DNA from: Grifola frondosa
Taxonomy: Eukaryota > Basidiomycota > Agaricomycetes > Polyporales > Grifolaceae
Assembly (NCBI GenBank): GCA_001683735.1
Contig: LUGG01000019.1
Coordinates: 620,001 to 684,000, forward strand
DNA length: 64,000 bases
Reading direction: 5' to 3'
The translations under genes and the position numbers were made by a program. Under the pieces are notes generated by a model. It was not told the DNA's origin. It did not search any database and worked only from the letters and a program-made list of their open reading frames with translations. Position 1 is the stretch's first letter; each line of letters begins with the position of its first letter. This document shows, in pieces, positions 34,045 through 45,372 of this stretch.

Positions 34045-36420
34045 TTACGAATAAATACTCAACCAACAGCTCACACGACCTCCCGCCTCCACCTTCACGA
34101 CGCACAGGCAGTGGCGGACAGGCGGCGCATCTGGAGCGCTGAAGAAGCCCGCCGCCGTGATCCCGATGGCCTCGACGCCTGCGCCCGATGCCTTCCGCGT
34201 CGTGCCCCGCACGACCGCAATGGAGCCTTCGCGCGGGGCCCCCTTCTCGATGCTGATCGTCGAGCGCGCCTTGTTCACCGTCCATACGCGCTCGCGATTC
34301 CGTTCGGGTGCACGCTCCCGTTCGCATATGTGTGCGTCGAGGCGCGGCGAGTGTCTCCTTCGACTGCGTCGGCGGTGCCGCGCTTGAACGTGCTCGTGCC
34401 ACCGCTCGCGCTCGCATACATGTTCGAGCCGCCGAAACGTGCGGCATTGCCGCCGGTCTGGGCCCGATGGGCATCACGAGCATCGCGTCGTCGATTTCCT
34501 CGTCATCTTCGAGCATGCTGTCACGGTTGCACGTCGGCGATGCGGGCGTATCGACGAAGGCTCTAGAGGTGTGCGGCAGGCCTCCGTGCGGTCGGGCACT
34601 TCGTCGAAGACCTCGTAGTACCGCTGAATGCAGAGCTTGATCACCATGCCGAGCGTGGTTTTGCCCTCGGCTAGCGCGGGGGTTGGATTGAGATGCTGGG
34701 AAGGAGGGCGTGGACATGGCGGAGAAGAATGTTGGCGAGTTGGGGATTGAGCACATCATCACGTCGCGCAGCGGGTTAGGGCTTGATACGAGGTTGGGAC
34801 AGATCACTACCGTGAGGTTATGCGCATCCATGCGATTTGATGCAGAACGGAGGAGACTTCAGGAGTAAGTCTATAGAGGAGAGGTATTTTTAGTTTCGCA
34901 GATACAAGGCGCAATACAGCACACGCACGAAGCACGTTGCTAAGCAAGATATATGCGCAAGTGGCAGCTCAGAAAGAAGGGTCTCTCGGACATACGTGAC
35001 GCTGGATATATCAGTGGGGTCGTGCGTAATGAGGACATCTGCGGATTGCAGAGTAGAGTTTCTCAGGGAATACTGGCTCAGGGAGGTCGTGAAGATATTT
35101 CTTCAAAAGAACAGCAGCCAATGAGGATCCCCAAATGTAGTTAGCGACACGACGTGTCCTACGTACATACTTGTATCAGAGCAAGATGATCAGTAGAGGT
35201 AGCTAGACTTACCTCGATCGTAAGCTTGTGCTGCTTGCTTAAGCAGCACTGAGCTAGGTGAGCGTCTGAAGAGCCCTTCTTCTTGCAAACCTACAACAAG
35301 GTTATGTGGATGCAAAACGTTATTTGAAGAGAGACATACCACACTCTCGTAAGTATTGGATGCAGTCCTTCACTACTCTTGGGAGACCGCCCTTCTCGCC
35401 ATCGAAACCCATAAGTTGCTCTAGAGGCACTCCAAAGAGTTTGCCCGTGAAGCCATAGGAAGCGTGATTTGTCTCTCGTATTTGAGATTCTCTCTGTTTT
35501 TCAAATATCGATCACCACCGCAGAACATATCTTGTGTCAATACTCACTGGTACACTGCAGGAGGTATGTCAATCTGGGTCAAGGTACGTGGTATGCCAGT
35601 TCGGAAAGGGTATTGATATAAGTTATCTTGCGGAAGAATTTGGGACTTCGCCAGGTAAGCACAATTAGATCACAAACCACATGACCTCACCTAATGATGG
35701 CACCAGCCAGGGAGAAAAGCACTGTATGCTCAAAGTTCAACGACAATTAACGGATATTAGGAGAAGCGACAAACTTTTCGTGAAAAAGTTCGAATGCACG
35801 ATAAACTAAAACGTATATCAAGATCACTTTTTGATGAGGCAAGAAGGCACAATTTACCAGTCGTTTGAGATTTTTCCGGTACTTTCGGCTTAGGCTGCGG
35901 TACGCTTTCCATACCCAATTCCAGCCTGGTGTATGGCGGCTGCCTGCAGCAAGGAAAACGACGGTATAGTCTGACTCAACTGCATGTGGTGTAAGATAAG
36001 GTGAACAATCTGCGAAACATCCTGTGACATACCATATAGATTGAGATAGGATAATATTCGTCTATATCGTAAGCTCTGAGATACAACGTACGTGATCATA
36101 TTGAACGGCACAGCACTCACGAGAGCAATAAGTCGTAGGATACTTCTCGGGATCAGGTAGAGCAGAAGCGTTCATGACCACCCTACATTGACGCATAATT
36201 ACAAGATCTGCCATCGAAGCCACAATATACGCACATTGGCCGGGTTCTGTGCACAAAGTTCACAAAATGACACGAAACAGGAGAAGCCACTAGATACTCA
36301 CTCGTAATCCACTCCCGCCTGGAATATCAACTTATTCATGACATCCTGCACCTTCTCGTGGTCATGATGTTCTGCTTGATTTATATCAGCATTTCGAGGC
36401 TTGCCAAAAGAGGGAAAAGG
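34045..36420 (-). CDS. RhoGAP with N-terminal CRAL-TRIO domain (p50RhoGAP-like)
   Basis: Predicted GTPase-activating protein for Rho/Cdc42, with a Sec14-like lipid-binding module. The CRAL-TRIO part reads VMNASALPDPE, SRILSYLNLY, SDYTVVFLAAGSRHTPGWNW and VWKAYRSLSRKYRKNLKRL over small exons at about 35830-36220. The RhoGAP part follows: LFGVPLEQLMGFDGEKGGLP, VVKDCIQYLREC, LQEEGLFRRSPSSVLLKQAA with the arginine-finger motif, KKYLHDLPEPVFPEKLYSAI, YILLSNVL and SASNRMDAHNLTVVICPNLV. A linker (GMVIKLCIQRYYEVFDEVPD) leads to a long basic, Ser/Gly-rich tail with a stop at 34045. The start is not fixed: the first exon (KPRNADINQAEHHDHEKVQD) is open upstream but meets a stop before any ATG. One-base slips occur near 34610, 34990 and 35105. 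Confidence 0.78.
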
Positions 36421-37449
36421 GCGCCGTTTCCGATTGGGGATTGTGGTGGTGTGTCCGAGCGAGCAACCGCGGGATGGAAGACGATAGCGCAGTCAACCTC
36501 TGCTTTAGCGACAAAGGATTTGGGGCATGTTGTGAGTTCTAATGAATCACCGGAGACCGTTTGCGTTCGGGAACCAGTGAGCAAGTTCAGAGTTCGTCTA
36601 GTTTCTTCGGCGAGATAGTTTTCAATGATAGAGCAAAATCCAAACGAGAGAGTGTTCCAGAAGTCGTCCCCAAGTTGCACGAATGAGATGTCGAGGTTGA
36701 GTGGAAGATAACTGCGGCCTGCCACCCGAGTGCAATGCGAGAATGTCACATCGCCACAATGGTGTCACAATCCTCAATCAAGTGTCACGCTGTGTCACGA
36801 TTGCGAGGTTTGCCTCTTGAGACCATCATGATTCGGAACCACCTTGCTATTGAATCGACTTTCTTACTTGGCAGAGAACTGAGAATGTGCTGTCGTCTGG
36901 ACTGTGTTGAAGGCTATCTAAGCAATTTACGTTGGGCTCGGCCAATTTACGGTGTTATCAACCAACTTCCGAGAAACATCTCGTTCGTGCCCAAGAACTT
37001 TGTATATCCACCCCATCACTGGGTGGAGGTCCCTAACGCAAGTACTTGATGGATATAAGGTCGCTGGTCTTCCCCAACCGTTTGTCCGGGATCACTGGCG
37101 GGCCCAGCGCCCGGGGTTATACAACCTGCCATGTTGAGGCTTTGGGCTCCCAATTTCACAGCTGCTCTCTATATATAACAAGGAGTCACATGTTGCTGCA
37201 GATTAGAATATAGCGGCGCCCGTCGTGGTGTATGACTCACGTCGTGACGTCCACAGAATCGTTTATATCGTATCCTTAACCTTTCTTCAAATTCTCCCTC
37301 AAGTCGCGACTATAAGGCCTCAGTTTCTATCGGGGTTACCTATTGGTAGGCTTCACAATCGTGTATGTGACACGTCTCGACGCTCACTGTAAAACAAAGC
37401 TACACAGATATCAATCGCTACCTGAGCGCCTTACACATTGAACACTCAA
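36421..37449. other. intergenic region before the methyltransferase pair
   Basis: About 1 kb. A 122-codon minus-strand frame (36381-36749) overlaps the uncertain start of the RhoGAP gene and may contain its first exon. An ATATATAA at 37171-37178 lies 270 bases before the first methyltransferase. No separate gene is supported. Confidence 0.4.
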
Positions 37450-38263
37450 ATGACGCAACAGCCTACCGTATACACTCACGGACATGGTGACGCCGTCCTA
37501 CGTTCGCACACCTGGCGCACAGCAGTCAACTCTGCTGCATATCTCCTCCCCCACCTGAAGCCAAACATGCACATCCTCGATGTTGGCTGTGGCCCGGAAC
37601 CATCACAGTCGATCTAGCCACGCTCGTGCCCGAAGGCCAAGTCACTGGCCTCGAGAACGTCGCAGATGTCCTGGAGAAAGCACGCGCTACAGCGGCAGAG
37701 CGCAGTGTGAAGAATGTGCAGTTCGTCGTCGGGGACGCGCTGAAGCTCGATTTTCCGGACGGCACCTTCGACGTCGTGCATTCCCACCAAGTCCTCCAGC
37801 ACGTCGGCGAGCCTGTGCAGGTACTCCGCGAAATGCGTCGCGTTACGAAGCCAGGAGGCCTTGTCGCCGCGCGCAACGCGGACGTCTCTGCGATGGCGTG
37901 GTACCCGGAAGTCGAGGGCATGGAGGAGTGGCGGGAATTATATGGACGCGTTGCCCGCGGAAACGGCGGGGAGCCCGATGCAGGGCGTCGTCTGCATGTA
38001 TGGGCAAAACAGGCTGGCTTCGATAAGGAGAACATCACGGTCTCAACTGGTACATGGTGCTTCTACAGCGTCATTGAGCGAACATGGTGGAGTTCGCTAT
38101 GGCAGACAGGCTTCTAACCTCAAATTTCGCGACAACAGCCATAGATCGTGGCCATGCTACCCAAGAGGACTTGCAGCGCGTCTCAAAGGCGTGGAGAGAT
38201 TGGGGTGCACAGGAGGATGGCTGGTTCTGTGTGTTGAATGGTGAGATCCTGTGTCGTGTCTAA
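37450..38263 (+). CDS. class I SAM-dependent methyltransferase, copy 1 (UbiE-like)
   Basis: Small-molecule methyltransferase of the Methyltransf_11/25 type; the acceptor is unknown. Start MTQQPTVYTHGHGDAVLRSH at 37450. Motif I is HILDVGCGPGTITVDLA, motif II region VVGDALKLDFPDGTFDVVHS and the post-motif HQVLQHVGEPVQVLREMRRV with TKPGGLVAARN. A C-terminal lid (WYPEVEGMEEWRELYGRVA) ends NGEILC-type at 38263. Two one-base losses break the frame: in the GG of GGCCCGGAACC (37596-37597), inside motif I, and in the GG at 38101-38102. With one G restored in each the protein runs full length, about 270 residues, no introns. Copy 2 follows 625 bases downstream on the same strand. Confidence 0.8.
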
Positions 38264-38887
38264 TCAATAGTCGTACGACAAGGAGACAACGGCTGCTTAT
38301 CTGGGTGTGTTTTGTCAATGGAGATGGATAGGATGAAATGAATTCATGTAGGCTATGAAGTCACTTCCGAGCTCGTTGACCTGGGAAAGTGTGTGGCAGA
38401 CTTTCCTTTTTAAGATATTTTCCATGCTGAGACTGTCAGTTGTTCACGTACTTGCATGCACCGTACCGCATAAGAAGGGTCCGCAGGATAGTTAAGCGAC
38501 AAGTGTCTGATTAGACTGTCGGATTATTCTCTCGGTTGCATTAAATGTCATGCCACATGTTCGCCTGCTATGCGCAATTTTCATTGGAGCTCCCATAGAG
38601 CGTCCGGAGATTTGCAGCCATACTTCATTTGGCTTCTCAAGGCACTACGGCTACAAATACGTGGAGCGTCTTACGATGCTGCTAATGGTCCGAGGATAAA
38701 AACCATGGTTCGCTATCAAAGCTCGCATCTTGTCCTCGGTGTGACCTTCGTCGTACAGGTATGTTCATCCGATTCACTGCAATATTCCGCCAGTCGACGC
38801 TAAGTCTTCGCGGTTCCTCCCCAATAGACCCATTCTTCTGTCCCTTCCTTGCAATAAGTCCCTCACATACACATCCCTCCAACAGAC
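38264..38887. other. intergenic region between methyltransferase copies
   Basis: 624 bases with no supported gene; presumably the 3' end of copy 1 and the promoter of copy 2. Confidence 0.5.
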
Positions 38888-39706
38888 ATGACCACGGAGC
38901 AGAAAGACGCCAAATACACGCACGGGCACCACGCATCCGTGGTGCGCTCGCACGCCTGGCGCACCGCTGAGAACTCTGCCGGATACCTCATCCCTCACCT
39001 TAAGCCAACCATGCACATCCTCGATATCGGGTGCGGCCCAGGCACCATCACTCTCGACCTCGCGGCGCTCGTCCCGGAAGGTCATGTAACCGGACTCGAG
39101 TACGTTCCAGAAGTCCTCGAGCAGGCTCGCGCGAACGCTACCGAGCGCGGCGTGCACAACGTCGAGTTCGTGACCGGAAACGCACTGCAGCTCGCCTTCC
39201 CTGATGCCTCATTCGACGTCGTCCACGCGCACCAGGTCCTGATGCACCTCGGCGACCCCGTCCAGGCGCTGCGCGAGATGCGCCGTGTCGTGAAGCCCGG
39301 CGGGCTTGTCGCCGTGCGCGAGGGGACTTCTCCACGATGGCGTGGTACCCGGACGTCAAGGGGCTGAGGGAGACCCACGACCTGTATCTGCGCGTAGCCC
39401 GCTCCAATGGCTGCGAGCCTGACGCCGGCCGCCGCCTGATCGCCTGGGCGAGTGAGGCGGGGTTTATGGGCGGGCATCACTTCCACTGCCGGCAACTGGT
39501 GCTTCAGCGATCCGGAGGACCGTGCGGAGTGGAGCGGTGTCTGGGCAGATCGTGTGGTCAATTCGAGCTTCGGGAAGATGGCGATCAGCGGAGGACATGC
39601 CACTCAGGAGGATCTCGAGGGCTGGGCAAAGGCATGGAGGCAATGGGGTACGGAGGAGAATGGTTGGTTTGCATGTTTGCACGGCGAGATCTTGTGTCGG
39701 GTGTAA
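38888..39706 (+). CDS. class I SAM-dependent methyltransferase, copy 2 (UbiE-like)
   Basis: Close paralogue of the preceding gene along its full length. Start MTTEQKDAKYTHGHHASVVR at 38888. Motif I is intact in one frame, HILDIGCGPGTITLDLAALV, followed by GHVTGLEYVPEVLEQARANA, FPDASFDVVHAHQVLMHLGD and REMRRVVKPGGLVAVREG. The frame slips in a GGGG run at 39322-39325 and again near 39465-39475; beyond those it reads TWCFSD-like NWCFSDPEDRAEWSGVWADR and ends NGWFACLHGEILCRV at 39706. Single exon. Tandem, same orientation and intron-free, the pair looks like a local duplication. No biosynthetic cluster adjoins it, so substrate is open. Confidence 0.82.
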
Positions 39707-40475
39707 GAGTAGAATATTTGTTGTAGCTATGATTCCTTATGGATGTTTGCGAGGATATTTACGGCCTAGAAATTGTAAAAACAGCGGTCACTCGTGTTAT
39801 CGGGGAGTCTCGACTAGAAATCACAAACATACTCGTACGTTCAGTGGGAGATATGACATTTCAGTTCAGTGTCATAGGATAATGGCCTATATGAGAAAGT
39901 TAGTCTTCTCGATATCAGCTACAAAAATGAACATACATTGATACCAATGAGTAGACATGCTGTTTATAAATTTCGCATCCTGATAACGCATTGGTTACAC
40001 TCGCTGTCGTAAATTATTAGTTTATTTCAGAGTGATGCATGGCAGTACCTCATTGGCACATCCTCACTCTCGCTCAGAGTCTTCAGCTCTCGAGTTTCTT
40101 CCAAGCCGTCGTTGACATAGGCAATGAATGAAATCGAGTGCGCATTGGTAATGAACAGTGTTACAGCGTTGTATCCAGAACAAAAGTACGCTGAGGAGCC
40201 TTGAGGGACAGACAATCGAGCCTGGAAAGATGGGGAGAGCGCACGTAGATGCGTCGACGATGGCTTGCAGAGTCTTCATTTATGTAGTCATCTGCGCTTT
40301 CTCTGGTCAGCGCCGATCCCAACTGAGAAAACTGAATGAAAACTCACCAATCTACAAGATGTTGACAAGTCATTGGGGATGAATACATCAAAGCATGCAC
40401 GGCTATCAATCTAGGTAGTCGATAACTTCCCTGAGAATGCAGTCAATCACAGTGTACACAAAACAGTAAGAGTAT
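39707..40475. other. intergenic region
   Basis: 769 bases between the second methyltransferase and the F-box-family fragment. I see no gene; the right part probably holds the 3' end of the minus-strand neighbour. Confidence 0.45.
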
Positions 40476-41348
40476 TCACCTGGCCTTTTGAGAGCCACTA
40501 AAGTCCATTCTTGTTGTACCAAAGCGTAAGATACCCCGTGCGCGGAGACGAGGAAGCGATCTCCTCATCTTGCGAACGATTCGACCCAGCCACACGCCAA
40601 TGCTGATCTGCGTGAGGTCGATCTGGTCATATAGAAGGATCACAGACTGCAGATGTCGAAACTGCGGCCTTGTGAAAAATTGGTCTATGCGTTCCAACGC
40701 GTAAGTCTCCGATGCGTTCGGTTGAATTGCAAGTTCAACGATTTGTAACTCGAGGGGAAAATTTACTTGATCTTCGAAAAACCGGGCTTCCTCCATTGTC
40801 AACTTCAACTGATTGTTGAGGCGCAAATGGGATAGATTCTTGCAAGGACTCAAGTCTATGCGACCGCTGCGGGCATCTAAACCACAGATCAGCGTAATAC
40901 TGAATCAGATCATCAGGCTGAATCTACCATGCATGCCTTTGCTCGGTGACTTGAACAGGACAAGAAGCTCCAAAGTAGAGTGCACCGCAGCGATCAATTG
41001 ATTGAGCGGTGCGTAGAATTTGTGCGAGGGAATGTGTGCATGAAGATCCTTGAGGGCATGACCAGCCTGTGTCCCCGGGAGCCAGCTAGCCAACAGCGAA
41101 AGATGGGAAGGCTCCACCGGTGATATTTTGAGAGATTGGAAGAGCGGGTTGTCCGTAGGTCTGAATGTCTCGCAGATTGACATGTCATTCCAATCACAGC
41201 GTCGAAGGAGCAGGTCCGAGAGGTGAGGTAAAGCGCAAAGGATCAGATGGAGGTCTAAGATGGTGCCAAAAGTGACAGAAGAGAGCTCGAGCGTTGTGAT
41301 AGACACGACAAAGTGTGGGTTCATTAAAATGCAGGTTTGTGGGTTCAA
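40476..41348 (-). CDS. F-box/LRR-like family fragment lacking the F-box
   Basis: Two exons join cleanly (donor after GMHG, acceptor before DARSGRIDLSPC) and encode leucine-rich repeats of the kind found in basidiomycete F-box-like proteins: SITTLELSSVTFGTILDLHL, LCALPHLSDLLLRRCDWND, SPCKNLSHLRLNNQLKLTM and FRHLQSVILLYDQIDLTQI. It ends DFSGSQKAR at 40476. No F-box is found upstream: the open frame begins at about 41360 and meets no F-box-like sequence before the next gene. It may be a truncated copy or a gene with an unseen first exon. Confidence 0.5.
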
Positions 41349-41435
41349 ATCTCTGAAGCACGCTACCTCGTAGATCTACCTCGAGGAACTCTACTCAGGT
41401 AGTCATCTAGCGGCCAGCTCGACCGTTGTGGACGA

Positions 41436-42994
41436 CTACAGGCCCTGCAACTTATCCAGCAGGATGGCCCACTCCACAACAGTGACGCCTCTCCTCAGCG
41501 CCTGCTCTTTTACCTCTCTGTCTCGAGTCTCCTCACTCAGCCTTGCGATCGCTCGCATATGTTCCAGCCGTTTGATGCCAAGTTCGGCCAGTATTGGCGC
41601 AATATGTAAGAGAGAAGGATCGCATGAAGATAGGATGAGCTCGACAGACGACGTCGACGTGGCTCTAGTCACGCTCGACGCATCCGTGTAATGCACAGGT
41701 ATGTATGTTCTTGTATTGAGTGGAGATGACGGCCGCGGCTGAGAAGCCGTCTTCTGCACCCTGCTCGTAGGGTTCTGCGAGCTGCCTTGACTTCCTCCGC
41801 TATGAGGAGGTGTCTGAGGATAGTTGAGCATGTACTGTAAAAAAATCTGATGTCAACACTAGCGATGCTATTGCGGACCCTGTGATGTCTTCCTACCTCA
41901 CTTCGATCGAATGATGATCTTCCAGAAGCTCGCCGACTCGTAGGCGCCAGCGGAGAAGGCTGGGATGTCTTGTTTCCCCTTGAATCAGTCGGGCTATCTC
42001 GTAGCCCAACGTCTGCCACAGCTACTGCGCTCCCGCCTTCAGATTGGGCATACGTGGCTTTGGGTATCCCGCCGCCACGCGGAGTTGGATGATATGAAAC
42101 CATGTACTAGAGGGACATTTTGCAGCATCCACTGCCGTGTATCGAGAGTCAAGCTCACCTCGCTTCTCTCATACGATGCTCTTCCTGACTTCACATAGTC
42201 TGTTGCTCTCCCACTCCTCACTTCGCCACTGGGGGTAAACCCACCGCTAGGCGTGAACCCACCGCTAGGTGTGAACCTGCCGGCGGGCGTGAAGCGTGAA
42301 TCGCTCATCACCCTCCGCGGCCGTGTCTCGCAAGATGCCATTCTCCGGTGCGAATATGTGTTATTCGCAGGCGCTGGGCTGCGGACACCATCCTCACGGC
42401 TGGTTCCCCGCCGCTCTGTGCGACTCTCTCGCGCCATAGCGAAATCGTTCGCTGCGGCCCATCTTCCATGACCCGCTGCTCCACGAGCTCAACGCGGCCC
42501 AGCTTACTGCTGACCTCGCGAATTTGCTCTGGAGACGGCCCCGAGACGCTCCTCCTATGCCCCACCACCCTCGCCCTCGAGCCATGCTATCACTAGCATT
42601 TGGCTCGGTGCGTCGCATTGTGCTGGGGGTCATCTTCGAGTTAGTCATGCGTGCCTGCAAGTCCATCTCTCCGCTAAGCATCCGCTCCATCTCGTTAACG
42701 TAGTTCCTATACCCGCTCACAGAGACTGATCCTGAGTAGTCAGGTGGGCCATCGCCGACATTCCATTCGGTGGGCACTTCGGTTGTTATCGCGTCGAAAA
42801 CTGTCGTCAAGAGGGATGCTCGTAGGTGGCGCTGGCGGGCGGCGCACGGACCGCGGCAGTGAGCCATAGGGGTTGTGCGGCGGGAGCGAGGCACCCGAGT
42901 CTACTGCATCGGTGCGTCGGGACACTTGAGCAGGCGTTTGCGAGATAAATTCAGGGTGATACAACATACCGCTGACCATGTCTGTTACGTACAT
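41436..42994 (-). CDS. uncharacterised Ser/Pro-rich protein with conserved C-terminal helical segment
   Basis: Start MYVTDMVSGMLYHPEFISQT at 42994, then a long disordered, Ser/Arg/Pro-rich body over several frames (REVSSKLGRVELVEQRVMED is a short helix). Inside is a hexapeptide repeat, FTPSGG-like, encoded by a tandem 18-base repeat at 42232-42285. The C-terminus forms a compact helical block, ILSSCDPSLLHIAPILAELG, IKRLEHMRAIARLSEETRDR and RRGVTVVEWAILLDKLQGL, ending at 41436. This block is reminiscent of short C-terminal domains in other basidiomycete proteins, but I know no function. The frame shifts near 42790 and 42570, as elsewhere in GC-rich sequence here. Confidence 0.55.
42232..42285. 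repeat. 18-base tandem repeat, three copies plus a partial
   Basis: Units at 42232-42249, 42250-42267 and 42268-42285 with a partial fourth; the third has diverged. The length is a multiple of three, so copy number can change without breaking the coding frame on the minus strand. Confidence 0.8.
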
Positions 42995-44017
42995 GGTCTA
43001 TGTGAAGGGTCAATAAAGAGGCGGCGGGTCGATAGGGAAGCTGAAATAGAGGCGAACGGACTATGGGTTTAGCGTGGCTGGAAGCATCAGGAAAAACACG
43101 CGTATGCAGCGTGTGGTCTCGGGCACGTGCATCGCACTCTTGATAGTCTCTATGTCTTCTGAAGTTCTAGTCTTCTCTGACGAAGATCCAGGCAGCAGCG
43201 CAGGGTGAGATAGATTCGGCATAATTGCATTTGTCGTAACGGTACGCAGAGCGCAGGCCTATATGAAGAAATATGCCCTACTGTCTCTTCACCTCCTTTC
43301 TTTTCGAATCAGGCTATTAGTTGCGACTCATGATAGCGCAGCAATTGAATTCACCAACCATTAGACTCAACGTCATGTCAAGGCCGCACATACCCCCTTC
43401 TGACCGTCACGCATTCCGAGGATTTGCCTTGGATCGAGGTAAGAGCGAGGAGATAACGAGTTGGATGCTGAATGTGCTCACCACGCCACGACTTGCACGC
43501 GATACACAATACAGTCCGATGAATAGAGGGTACAGGGTATTTAATACTGAATCACGGTGAGAGAGATCAGCCATCTGCGTAATGGGAATGGTCAGAAAAG
43601 ATGGCTTACTATATTTAGTTCATCATAGCGATACATAGCATATAATAATGGCAACCAAGAGTGGAGGATACTTTCACAGGGAGTACGTAACGTCGCTTGG
43701 ACCCTCATACTGGGATGAATATTCTGAGAAAGTGTTGAAGAGCGGGAAGGACAACCTGCATGTCATGCCACGAATATGCTGTTGTATTATAGTGGGCGAT
43801 TGGGGAATGAAAACTTTGAAGAGATCTGGGAGGAGATTGCAATGAAGACGAATGCCGAGTCACGAAGACGATAAATGCTGAACGAAATTCTCGACGTGCT
43901 TGAAATATGAAACAGCCATTAGCCGAGTATTAGTATGATGGATAAATTCCTACCAAGCGAAAGCCAATTTACACCAATCGCACCATCAATTCCTGGAACC
44001 TTGGATCTTCATTCAGT
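42995..44017. other. intergenic region, no supported gene
   Basis: About 1 kb. A plus-strand frame at 43648-43845 (MATKSGGYFHREYVTSLGPS) has an ATG but no family match, no splice context and no neighbours that would explain it. I treat the region as non-coding. Confidence 0.4.
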
Positions 44018-44789
44018 TCACCATGAGCATGGCTTACATATTACCCTTCCCCTTCCGAAGGAGTGATCGAGGTATGCGGGCGGAGGCGTTGTAGGCAATG
44101 CAGATTCATACGAGAAAGACATGGACGAGAATGACGCAGAAAGCACTGCAGATCCAGGTCGAGCAGACGCCATCGTGAAGTTCGAAATGGACGAGCAGAA
44201 TGTGTCAGAGAGCGATGGACGTGACGCCAACGGAAGGAACGCCGAGGACGGTCGGGCGACCGGAAACCTGAAACGATCCATCACGTCTTTCTCCCTCGGC
44301 ATGTCAGCCGCCTCGTACGGGTTGTAAATGGGCTGGGGCGCGGGAGGGTCGCCGCCGAGCCGGATGTAACTATAAAGCTGCCACGTCTGAGAGAGGTACG
44401 GGTCGAGGTACACCTCGGAATCATCTGTGACCATCCATTAGAAACTTTTGAGTTTTTGTGAACAAAGTAGACTCACCCTGGCTGGAGCTCGCTTCTAGGT
44501 CATCATCCAGCTTCCGTGCAGCGCGCTTGGCCCGGTATGACTTGAATAGACGGACAGTCATGGGTGCCCCCCATATGATGTACCATATGAAAAAAGCCAC
44601 ACCCACTAAGAGCAGCAAAGACGGGGACAATGAGTCAAATGGGACACTATAGGCTTGAATGAAATACGCACGTATCGTCCCGACGTCGGCCCAGCAGAGC
44701 CTGAACCACTGTGTGATCGGCTTGCACCCATCGGACTTCGAGATGTCGAAGAAGGCCTTTCCGTCGCGAACGAGGTGTCGAGAATGCAT
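44018..44789 (-). CDS. uncharacterised single-pass membrane protein
   Basis: Two exons. Exon 1 starts MHSRHLVRDGKAFFDISKSD at 44789 and contains one clear membrane segment (PSLLLLVGVAFFIWYIIWG) followed by a basic stop-transfer stretch (KSYRAKRAARK). The intron begins GTGAGT after EASSSQ and ends CACAG near 44425. Exon 2 reads DDSEVYLDPYLSQTWQLYSY, then a Pro-rich and Ser-rich tail ending at 44018. About 240 residues, probably N-terminus lumenal or outside. I do not recognise the family. It is divergent from histone H3. Confidence 0.6.
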
Positions 44790-45203
44790 GACAGTTGAAA
44801 ATTCGGCGGGTTGTTCGGAGTAGAAGAATTTAGCAAAACGAGAGTGATGACCAAAAGAGTGTGAATTTAGCGGGGTCGGCTGGATAAAAAGAAAAGAAAA
44901 GAATATAGCGGTTTACAACAAGCAGAGAATGGGTGCAATGTTGGTCCTCCGTAGTAGAGCTCACCCTCTACATTCTTGCACCTCCGAGGCTGACGGGCTG
45001 ACCTAAATTCCATTTCATCTGGCCCAAATTTGGAAGTACGGAAGCTTGGTGGCGCAAAAATTGCTCCGGGCAGGTAAAAACTGTTCCGACATACAAAGGA
45101 CAGGGAGGTTGGGAGAACCCACCAAAGCGAAGTCAGTACGTAACCGTGGCATCCCCGTCCCGCGAAGTAAGTTACGAGCGCCACTACGGCGACCCCGCCA
45201 CAG

Positions 45204-45248
45204 ACGCGTTATGCACGTGTCACGCGTCACGCGTTTCCGCTATATAAA
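45204..45248 (+). promoter_or_regulatory. histone H3 promoter: three MluI cell-cycle boxes and TATA box
   Basis: ACGCGT occurs at 45204-45209, 45222-45227 and 45229-45234, just before TATATAAA at 45241-45248, about 125 bases upstream of the histone H3 start. ACGCGT is the MCB element bound by the G1/S factor MBF in yeasts. Clustering next to a TATA box in front of an S-phase gene supports a real promoter. Confidence 0.7.
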
Positions 45249-45372
45249 CCGCCGACGCGCCGTGCAGAAAGCCTGTCGCCCTTTGCCTCACACCACCATA
45301 ATCGCGCGTTCTCGTGCCCGCACAACCGCACTATCCACATCCATTTTTGCGACCTCCTCATTCTATTTCTAA

